This document shows positions 20,830-29,330 of a stretch of DNA of 64,000 bases, in pieces. Position numbers and translations under genes: made by a program. Below the pieces are notes generated by a model. It was given only the letters and a program-made list of their open reading frames with translations, ran no database searches and was not told where the DNA came from. The DNA comes from Sciurus carolinensis. Lineage: Eukaryota > Chordata > Mammalia > Rodentia > Sciuridae. Each line of letters begins with the position of its first letter. The first letter of the stretch is position 1. Where the stretch lies: the NCBI RefSeq assembly GCF_902686445.1, contig NC_062227.1:30558777-30622776 (forward strand), read 5' to 3'.

Positions 20830-22395
20830 GAGTCCAAAGATCATTGCATTGTCATGGCCTTTTGTGATTATCTTAAATAAAATTTAGCTAGTGTTTATAT
20901 GTCTAAATAATCAAATTTATCAAATACTTGCTAGAACTTTGCATAGTTCTGTGCTATTCAACCATCCCCAGATTTCATATACATTTCTGTATTCTTCTTT
21001 GGAGTTTTTTGTTTTGTCAAATATCTTCCAGATTCTTCAGGGCACATGGTAAACACTTAAGAATGGATCGTATGTACTCTAAACAGACTCAGGAAATGCT
21101 TTGTTCTTTGGATGTACAGCACATCATCTTGAAGGAAATGAGACTGGTAATTTTTACAGAGAGTATGTGAGACTTCAGAGAAAAGCTTTAAAAAGTTGTT
21201 TATTTTGGAAACTTTTATAAAAGGGGGAATTTTTTTTTTCTATTTCAAGGTTAAATAAAATCCACAACTATACAACAGGTCCCTAATAGGTTTAAGGAGA
21301 ACCTAAATGCTTTTATGAACAGTTCATATACAATTTTTAAAGTCATTCACCTAGAAAGAACCAAATTTTCCTATGTGTGGTTTTCAAAACATCTATTCCT
21401 TAGTCTCTTGCTTTGCTTCTATTTTATCTTGTTGGAATTAATTTTACATAAAATGAGCAAGAATGCCAATTTTCTATTTTATGCCAAAATGATCTGATCT
21501 CCAAAAGAAAAACTCTACTTCAGTGGTGTTTGGATTTTTAAAAGAGCATCCTCTAAACTGTAAGAGTCTTATATATACTTTGAATCTTCTGTGCATGATT
21601 GTTGATTCTTTAGTAAAAATAGGTTTGAGTATTCATAAGCAAAAATACTCATGCAAATTGATCATCAGAACTCAGGGCTCAAATAATTTGAAATTGTTAA
21701 AGGTTAAGTCACTGCAAAAAAATTAAAAATATTCATAAAACTAGAAGATAGTTTTTTTTTTAAAGTAACTAATTCTTTTAGTTACTTTAGTTAACCACCC
21801 CCCTGAAATTTAACCAAATGAGGTATAAGCTATAAAAACTTGATCTTATTAATCTCTAATGAAAATCTCCAAAAGAAAACTATTTTAACATAAAAGTTGG
21901 TAGAATTATAATTATTTTCTCTGGGGAAAAAAATGCCCTAATAAAGTCTTTGAAAATCTAAGAATATTTATACTCCTTGAACTTCAACATGTCCTATTAA
22001 TCTCTAGTTTCTCAAATTTAATAATGATTGCTTTTTATATAGACCAAAATATACAAAATTTATTGAAAGATACTCTGTAAATTTTTTATAAATGAATGAA
22101 TAAGCTAATTTTTTAACTATTTAAAAATCTTACCTTCTGTAAGGCTATTAACTATTATAGGCTCTTAACACACAGTTATAGTTATCATGCAAGGCTTAAC
22201 TACACTTACCTAGACTTGGTAGATTAAAAGATAAGCCTTGGATAACAGATATTTTGCATTTGGTAAGGTAATCATTTATGTTGTATACATGGTCATTTCT
22301 CAGATATTTGGTTCTTTGAAGACTATGATTTTAGGGAGGTTGTCAATGAAAGGTTGGGTGGATAGCTGCAAAATAATCTCTAGAAAGCTTGATTT
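20830..22395. other. Unassigned AT-rich sequence, 1.5 kb without young repeats
   Basis: No SINE, L1, LTR or exon signature is recognised. Confidence 0.4.
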
Positions 22396-22402
22396 TCCCC
22401 CA

Positions 22403-22487
22403 TTTTTTAATTGGGCATTACAGTTGTACATAGTGATGAGACTTGTTATGTATATGTACATGCACACAATATAAAAAAAATTTGGCA
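22403..22487 (-). mobile_element. Short L1 3'-UTR fragment
   Basis: 'tttttaattgggcattacag' and 'ttgtacatagtgatgagact' resemble the reversed L1 3' terminus. It is only about 85 bp. Confidence 0.5.
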
Positions 22488-22725
22488 ACAGAAAGCTAGA
22501 TTTAATATTTTTTTCTGAATTGAATTTATTCTTTTAAAGCTAGCCTTATACATTTAAGTTTGCCCTAATATAAAAATACAAAGAAAGAATTTTCTGAGTT
22601 TATAGAATCTCACATTTCTTGGGTATGCATTTCTAATTAAAAATGTAATTTACCCATTATTCCAGAATTTGGAGAAATAAGTGCTGCTTTATGTGGTTAT
22701 TGATACAATACTTAAGAATAATTTC

Positions 22726-22797
22726 TGGGGTCTGCAGATACAGCTTAGCATGACCTAGGTCCTGGGGTTTATCTCTAGCACTGTAAGAAAAAAAAAA
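22726..22797 (+). repeat. ID SINE (internal deletion)
   Basis: 'ggggtctgcagatacagctt' followed by 'aggtcctggggtttatctc' and an A tail. Confidence 0.65.
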
Positions 22798-22939
22798 TTC
22801 TGGTGATGGAAAGGAAAAAAACTAATTTCTTTTCTGTAATCATAACAACTTTCAATAGAACAGGTTTTGGAGCATCTCCTTTTTTCGTTGTTGAATTCTC
22901 TAAGTCTAAAGGCTCCAATCTGTGAAGCCTTTGGAATAG

Positions 22940-23050
22940 TACTACCAACCTCCAAGGTTATTATGAGGATTTAGTGAATTATACAGGTAAAGGCACAGCA
23001 GAGAGTGAGGGCTCATTAATAGCCATTGCTTTTCTTGTTGCCGTCGCTGT
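22940..23050 (+). repeat. MIR-like fragment
   Basis: 'ttattatgaggatttagtga' and 'ggcacagcagagagtgaggg' fit the MIR 3' part. Confidence 0.45.
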
Positions 23051-23221
23051 TATTTTATCAATTCTATTATCTGCATTGCTTATCTGATTAATTCATTCAC
23101 GTGACCAAAAACACATATCATCAAAATACAGGTCTTATATTAAATATTTCTTACATTTGTGATTCCCTCAGAAATGACAAAACTTAAGTGGCAATTTCAA
23201 GTAATCAAAAGCCCTACTCAT

Positions 23222-23425
23222 CCAGAGGCACAGTGGTACATATCTGTAAACTCTGTTACTTGGGAGGCTAAAGGAGGAAGATTCCAAGTTAGAGGCCATG
23301 TGGGCAAATTAGTGAGACCCAGTCTCAAAATTTAAAAGAGGGAAAAGGGGGAGCTGGGGATTTAGTTCAGTGTTAGAGCACCCTGGGGTTCCATTCCCAG
23401 TACAATAATAAAAGAAAAAAGAAAT
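23222..23425 (+). repeat. B1-dID composite SINE
   Basis: 'aggcacagtggtacatatct', 'gttacttgggaggctaaagg', then ID 'gctggggatttagttcagtg'. It abuts the young L1. Confidence 0.8.
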
Positions 23426-24240
23426 CTCTAGTAATAAGAGAAATGCAAATCAAAACCACCCTCAGATTCCATCTCACCCCAATTAGAATGGCGATTATCA
23501 AGAATACAAGCAACAACAGGTGTTGGCGAGGATGTGGGGAGAAAGGTACACTCATACATTGCTGGTGGGGCTGCAAATTAGTGCAGCCACTCTGGAAAGC
23601 AGTGTGGAGACTCCTTAGAAAACTTGGAATGGACCCACCATTTGACCCAGCTATCCCACTCCTTGGCCTATACCCAAAGGACTTAAAATCAGCATATTAC
23701 CGAGATACAGCCACATCAATGTTCATAGCTGCTCAGTTCACAATAGCCAGACTGTGGAACCAACCTAGATGTCCTTCAATTGATGAATGGATAAAGAAAC
23801 TGTGGTATATATATACAATGGAATATTACTCAGCCATAAAGAATGATAAAATTATGACATTTGCAGGCAAATGGATGAAATTGGAGAATATCATGCTAAG
23901 TGAGATAAGCCAATCTCAAAAAAACAAAGGACGAATGATATCGCTAATAAGTGGATGATGACACATAATGGGGGGTGGGAGGTGTTAGTGTTAGGGTTAG
24001 AGTTAGGGTTAGGGAGGGGGGCAAGAATGGAGGAAGGAAGGACTGTATAGAGGGAAAAGAGGGGTGGGAGGGGTGGGGGGAAGGGAAAAAAATAACAAAA
24101 TGAATCAAACAGCATTACCCTATGTAAATTTATGATTACACAAATGGTATGCCTTTACGCCATGTACAAACAGAGAAACAACATGTATCCCATTTGTTTA
24201 CAATAAAATAATAAAAAAAAAAAGAAAAAAGAAAAAAAAA
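23426..24240 (+). mobile_element. Young 5'-truncated L1 with intact ORF2 C-terminus
   Basis: The frame 23,443-23,958 encodes 171 residues of the L1 ORF2 C-terminal end. It includes the Cys-rich motif C27-x3-C31-x7-H39-x4-C44 and the characteristic [18 protein letters not shown] segment, ending in a natural stop. A 3' UTR with telomere-like hexamers (23,983-24,014), a G-rich tract and a poly-A end follow. The RT and endonuclease domains are absent, so it cannot act alone. Confidence 0.93.
23983..24014 (+). repeat. Telomere-like TTAGGG tract in L1 3' UTR
   Basis: Four GTTAGGG-type units with point variants lie immediately before the G-rich L1 tract. The same feature, reversed, occurs in the L1 at 46.2 kb. 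Confidence 0.85.
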
Positions 24241-24574
24241 AGCCCCATTCACATACAAATCAGGGTGAATACATTTCACTAAAGGATTGAATGCATTGTA
24301 ATCTACATCAAATATTAAGATCTGGTGCGTCCGTTTAAAATTTGGTCAGACACATAGGTGAAAAATAATGTATACAGTCAGAAAGTACAAAAAGCACATT
24401 TAGTTTTAAGAAAGATTAAAACAAGGTTTTAAAAACATGGACTTATTCTAAACACATTTTTTAAAACATGCAGTCATAGTGTCACCTTGCAAAGCATATC
24501 ATTAAAAATTACTTAATATCACTATCAAGTAACTTTTTTGCTTCATGATACAAGTTAACTTTTTTTAATTTTAA
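24241..24574. other. Unassigned intergenic sequence
   Basis: AT-rich. No gene or recognisable repeat. Confidence 0.4.
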
Positions 24575-24906
24575 AATTTCTTTTTGCAGAGCCCGGATCT
24601 AAACCAAGGGTGCTCTACCCTAGGCTACATTCCCAGACTTTTTATTTATTTACTTTTAAATATTTATTTTTTAGTTGTAGGGGAACACAATACCTATTTT
24701 ATTTTTATGTGGTGCTGAGAATCGAACCCAGGGCCGCACTCATGCTAAACGAGCATTCTACCACTGAGCCACAAGCCCAGCCCCCCAGCTTAATTATTTA
24801 TTTGTTTATTTATATACAGAGTTTCACTGAATGGCCTGGCCTGGGCTCAAACTTGCAAACTCCTTGCCTCAGTCTTAGGATTACAGGCCTATGGCACAAC
24901 ACTCAG
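24575..24906 (-). repeat. B1-dID SINE split by an extended ID
   Basis: The left piece is a reversed ID (24,575-24,640; 'gagcccggatctaaaccaag'). The right piece is the reversed B1 part (24,787-24,906; 'ggcctgggctcaaacttgc'). Between them sits a complete reversed extended ID (24,641-24,786). Confidence 0.75.
24641..24786 (-). repeat. Extended ID SINE, nested
   Basis: T-rich block with 'ttttttagttgtaggggaac', then 'gtggtgctgagaatcgaacc' and 'gagccacaagcccagcccc'. Confidence 0.8.
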
Positions 24907-27043
24907 CAATGCAAGTTAACTTGAAAGAGCTTGATACATAGTTTATTTTCTAAATTATTGATGCAGGCAAACATTCTAACTTTAACTTTTTGCCTTCAAG
25001 CAAAATTGTGTTCTACTTTTCATAACCTATTTGTAAAGATTTCCAGAAAGTAGCAATCTGGTAGCAATTTTAGTGGTGTTTAACTCAGTGTCAGAGACAC
25101 TGACATATTTTGACTACACATCAACTTAATGGAACAGAAAAGTACAGGCCAAACCCTTGGTAATGGCTGTAAGAATTGCAAATATAGATCAGAGGAGGAA
25201 ATTACCAGTCTATAAGGCAGATCAAATCAAATGATTTTCAACATATTTTAACTCCAATTTTGGGGTGGCTCCTGTCTGAATTGTGTTGAGGATTCTGAAG
25301 ATGGAGTTAGTGTTCTAGGAGAAAGCATGTTGCTATACTATAATTTTAAAGCCATGTCTGACACGGATAGGTAAAAAGAGGGACTGAACTGTCAACTCTT
25401 GAGGTTTGGTATATAACATGTGGTACAAGGCACATGAGTCTCAGCATCAGGGGCCTGCAATCTCTTATCTTCACTCTGACTATACATCTGATTCATCCTT
25501 CTCTCTGTGAAACCTGTTCCCCCATCACCCGTCCCCAACCCCACTCTGTCAAGAGGCAGGAGATGCTGCCCTTTCAGCAGCTAAGTTGACTATCAGCGGA
25601 ACACCAATCAGTAGGAGAGACTAAGTTGTGGTTATTTGCAAAGAACAGAAAGGGCCTCTACTTAATTTAAGCAGAAAAGAAATTTACTGGAGTAAGCTGT
25701 TTAGGATGCAGGTATTATCAGCTCTAGATACATCTTGCCTCCTGCAACTGAACTCCCTACCCCTGGACACTCACTTTCTACCACTGAACTCTCAACTCCA
25801 CCATGGCCATCGTGAATAATCTGAGTCACCTTTGTGTCACTCCCTCAAAATCCAAGTTTCAGGCTGGAGCCTGGGATTAGTAGTTCAGGTACTAAGACCA
25901 CATGGTCTATATTCTCCCTATTCATAGAGGACTAATTCTCAGAAAATAAAGTTAATCAGATACCCTCAAAAGTCATCCACTTTTTATTTTGCTTGACAGG
26001 TCATGTGACAGGACGATCTAGCATAGAAACTGCAGTCAGAGAGTAGAGTGAGGAACCAATTCAGAGTATGAAAGTTTGAGGCTGTGGGTAAGTCTAGGAA
26101 TAGCCAGTGGGCACCAGGAGGCATTAAAATGAGCAGTTTTGGTGATACAACATGACTAAGGTCAAAGAGCAAGAGAACCAGAAAGAACCAAAGCAGAGAA
26201 TAAACCAAGAGATGATCTCAGAGTAAATGCTAATAGCAAAGGCTACACTACTGGAAAATAGTCATGGAGCTGAGAGGTATAGCAGGCACAGGGTGAAATT
26301 CTGATTGTGAACCAGGTAGTAGCCACAAAGTTAAAAGGTAGAAAAAGCAACAAAAGAAATAAGAAGATGGGGTATATTTGATGACCTTCATGTAAGATTG
26401 CTGGCTGTGACATCTATTAATTGTAAGAAAAGTTTCATCAACATCTATTCATTGTCAGACATGTCCTTATACATATCCATTGATGGTTCTCTTAGACAGC
26501 TTTTGCCCAATTAAAAGAAAGTAAAAACTATGATCCATGAGCCCCAGTCCTCGAGCGAACAAAGACACCAAGTGTGGAGAAATGAATGTTTCACTAAGCT
26601 TGGCACTATGAGTCTAACACTCAAAGAAAAATACCTTACTTTTCCTGATCTTCCAATCTTTGCTTAGAGAGGTCATCATGTTCTTCCTAATTGGGCTTAT
26701 CTTGGCAAGTCCACGGGTACAGTTAACTTCAGGCACCAAGCAGACTTGAGGAGATCTAGTCTTTGGTAGAAGGCATTTTGAAAGGGATGGTGGTGGGGAT
26801 GGTTGTTTTAGGCAGCAGCATTGTGGTACATGCACCTTGTGCAGGGCCACAGGCTTTCTTTCTGCTGGTATCAGAAGAGAAAATCATCATCCTGGCCTCA
26901 CTGATGGAAGCAGGAGCAGATCCCTCATTGATATAAATAAATTTGTCTTAAACAAAAAATGTCCTGGCAGAATCACAGGTTCCAGGGTGATTACAGGCAC
27001 CATTTCAACTTTCAATCTTTCAAACTTCCAGCCAAATTATTTC

Positions 27044-27079
27044 AAGTTCAGAAAGGCAACAACTCAAGGGCTTTATTTT
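27044..27079 (+). repeat. 36-bp direct repeat, copy 1
   Basis: An exact 36-bp word (starts 'aagttcagaaaggcaacaac', ends 'gggctttatttt') is identical to the one at 27,681. The flanks are unrelated. Confidence 0.95.
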
Positions 27080-27680
27080 AAATAAAACATTTTACTTTTA
27101 TAGGGAGCTAACAAATTTATCTCATAAATTATTTGTTTAAAGTTTTCCCCTAGTTTTCTTACCAAACTTTTCCCCAGGCATTTCAAGACAGGTCCCTTGT
27201 CACTCCTTCACACTTACACAACATCAGACCTCTATGGTGTGCAGGAGAGCAACATATAGGGGCAAGCATCTTGTCCATTTCCCAGGTAAAAAGATTTTCA
27301 TTAAAAGTAATGTCTAGCAAATAAAATTCATATAAGACTTCACAAATTCTGTCCCATTAAAAAAAATAACTGTTTTAAGTATTCCTGGAAATAAGTGAGT
27401 CATTGAGGGCAAAAAACTTTTCAAATTATTTATAGACTAAAGCTAGGCAATGATTATTTGAAAAAAGGAAAACAGGAATTGAAGTAATAAAAACAACACA
27501 AAGAAATGAGGGTGAAGAGAGGCAAATTCAAGTCAACGACCTATAACTTGTGGGTGAGATTTTGACACCACCTTTAAATCTCCATATAGAACAAATTCAA
27601 AGCTGGATAAACTAGTATTGTAAATCTGATTTTTTGAGACTGAGAGTTTAGGAAAACAAAAATATTTCTACTTTGTCTAT

Positions 27681-27716
27681 AAGTTCAGAAAGGCAACAAC
27701 TCAAGGGCTTTATTTT
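27681..27716 (+). repeat. 36-bp direct repeat, copy 2
   Basis: Identical to 27,044-27,079 over all 36 bases, 637 bp downstream. Similarity stops abruptly on both sides. Confidence 0.95.
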
Positions 27717-28403
27717 CTAGTTTTAAAAATACAAATCTACTCGAAAATTTTAAAGTCCAAGACATCAATGGCAAGTGCAGTTTTAATAATTAAATAAAAT
27801 ACCATTCCATATTACATGTGCCTTTTGGTTCATGTGGATGCCTATGCTTACTTTTGGTTCATTTAGTGAACTGAAGAAATAATTTTTTTTCACATCCTTA
27901 TATGCAATTCTTTAAGTTCCTAGAATACCGGAATACTGACCCAGATGATTGTGCTGTTTTGTGTTTATCAAAGATGATTCTGAATTTCTCCAAAACCACA
28001 AAGGAAACCAACAGTCCCACATTAATAATTCTGATAGTCCCACCAAACAGGAAACACAAAGCGGAAATTAAGAGTCTGACAAGACAGACGTGACTTCAGC
28101 AAAACAGACTCAGGGTTTAAGCCATCTCCACCTTGACTAACCCTTGTCTTTACCCCGGTTCCTTCCGGACCCTACCACTTCTGCAAGGCAAATAGGAATG
28201 GTGCATGGGTTCAGACGAATACAATTCTAGTTGTGAATGCTCCGCTTTAGAGGACCCAGCCTCAGTTTCCACAGCCATCGGGGGGGGAGGTAATAATACC
28301 TGTCCCAGCTCCCTCACTGGAACATTGCCAGGATCACATAAGAAAACGCCGTCCTGAGATAAGCGAGAGCCACCGACTTGGTAAAGCCGCCAACAGGACT
28401 CGG

Positions 28404-28883
28404 CTAGGTTCCCCTCCCGGCAAGGCTGGTTCGACCTACAGTCAACAGGAAGCTCCCGGGGCAGGGACAGGATCCCTGCCTCGGAAAGAGGCCAGACGCG
28501 AACGTTTTTGGACGGTGACCAGGGTGGTGGTGAGGGTGTGAGCAACGCCTTCCTGGCTCACGCGGCTGGGCTGAGATTTTACTATCAACGACAAAGGGTG
28601 CGGAAGCGTAGTACCGAGAAGCAACAGCCAACCAAAAACACTCAACCCCCTGCTCCCCCACGAAAACAAAGCCCCAAAGGCTTCGGCACGACGGACCCAC
28701 GAGCCAAGGGAGAGGGGGAAAGGCGGGGGGGAGAATCGGCGCCCCATCCAACCGCCGCGGCATCCCAGCCGCCCAGCCGCGGGCCCGCGGGTGGGCAGCG
28801 GCGCGGCGGGCCTGCTCCGCGGGTGGAGAAGCGCCTCCTCCCCACGCCCCCTCAGCCTGCGCCGCCCCGGACCCCGCCGCCAT
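28404..28883 (-). CDS. Candidate first coding exon of a leftward gene
   Basis: The ATG at 28,883-28,881 sits in a perfect TISU element with A at -3 and G at +4. The open frame runs 159 codons and starts MAAGSGAAQAEG, an Ala/Gly-rich N-terminus typical of first exons in CpG islands. A usable minus-strand donor (C|GTGAGC) follows 28,562, so the true coding exon may end there. No domain or family is recognised. High GC alone can give open frames, so coding status rests on the TISU context. Confidence 0.35.
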   Translation of the reverse strand: MAAGSGAAQAEGAWGGGASPPAEQARRAAAHPRARGWAAGMPRRLDGAPILPPAFPPLPWLVGPSCRSLWGFVFVGEQGVECFWLAVASRYYASAPFVVDSKISAQPREPGRRCSHPHHHPGHRPKTFASGLFPRQGSCPCPGSFLLTVGRTSLAGRGT

Positions 28884-28887
28884 GTTG
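28876..28887 (-). promoter_or_regulatory. TISU / YY1 initiator element
   Basis: On the minus strand CAACATGGCGGC fits the TISU consensus SAASATGGCGGC at every position. TISU binds YY1 for transcription and drives translation from very short 5' leaders. It predicts a minus-strand start site about 5-30 nt upstream, near 28,890-28,915. Confidence 0.65.
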
Positions 28888-29013
28888 GGTCAGGAGGAGT
28901 GACCCGCACCCGCCGCCCACCCGGACCGCGGCAGGGCGGCTCTCAGCCCGCGGAGGGGCGGGGGCGCCGGCGCCGGAAGGCGCGAGAGTCGGCCCCGCGC
29001 GGCGCGAGTTCCG

Positions 29014-29019
29014 GTAAGC
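29014..29019 (+). other. Splice donor of an alternative first exon
   Basis: CCG|GTAAGC, with the exon ending at 29,013. A second donor, CAG|GTAGAC, ends an exon at 29,035. Either could serve an upstream plus-strand start. Confidence 0.45.
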
Positions 29020-29063
29020 GGGCGGCCGCGCGCAGGTAGACGCAGCCCCCGCCCCGCGCCCGC

Positions 29064-29102
29064 CTCCGCCCCGCCCCCACCGAGGCGCGGAGGGGGCGGG
29101 GC
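29064..29102 (+). promoter_or_regulatory. GC-box cluster (Sp1/KLF type)
   Basis: 'ccgccccgcccccaccg' and 'gggggcggggcc' lie close together, with no TATA box, as in CpG-island core promoters. They would sit just upstream of a start for the exon ending at 29,330. Confidence 0.55.
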
Positions 29103-29109
29103 CGCGAGG

Positions 29110-29330
29110 GGAGGAGGTGAGAGTGAGGCCGAGGGGTGGGGAGCCCGGGAATTCCCTCCTCCTGAAGTAACGAGTCCCGGGCCGGCTCGGCCGTCGTCGC
29201 TGCCGCCCCGCGCCCCGCGCCGAGGAGGTGCAGGAGGGAGAGGGCCCCGCGGGCGTCGCCTCCGCCTCGCGCCCCCTCTCCACCGCCCCGAGCCGCCGCC
29301 GCCGCGACTCATGCGAACGCCGGAGGGCAG
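29110..29330 (+). other. Probable non-coding first exon of a rightward gene
   Basis: The exon ends at 29,330 with a consensus donor CAG|GTAAGG, in the core of the CpG island downstream of GC boxes. The 5' limit is a guess. An ATG at 29,311 in weak context (CTC before it) opens only a few codons before the donor, so the exon is most likely 5' UTR. The following 34 kb would be intron. I do not recognise the gene. Confidence 0.55.
29147..29156 (+). promoter_or_regulatory. Palindromic kB site
   Basis: GGGAATTCCC is a perfect match to the NF-kB consensus GGGRNNYYCC, located 45 bp after the GC boxes. Confidence 0.5.

Larger units (their letters stand above)
24907..28140. other. SINE-free flank of the CpG island
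   Basis: 3.2 kb without any ID or B1 element. Parts near 25,620-25,700 and 26,020-26,330 may be old LTR or L2 remnants but I could not settle the family. No convincing exon on either strand is seen, although a leftward gene from the TISU start would have to cross here. Confidence 0.4.

Noticed and set aside
23983..24014. Interstitial telomere or chromosome fusion point
   Set aside because: The TTAGGG units lie inside an L1 3' UTR, and a second L1 has them at the equivalent place, so they belong to the element.
28508..29017. 169-codon plus-strand frame in the CpG island
   Set aside because: Same GC artefact. It spans the TISU site in the opposite direction and has no start context or similarity.
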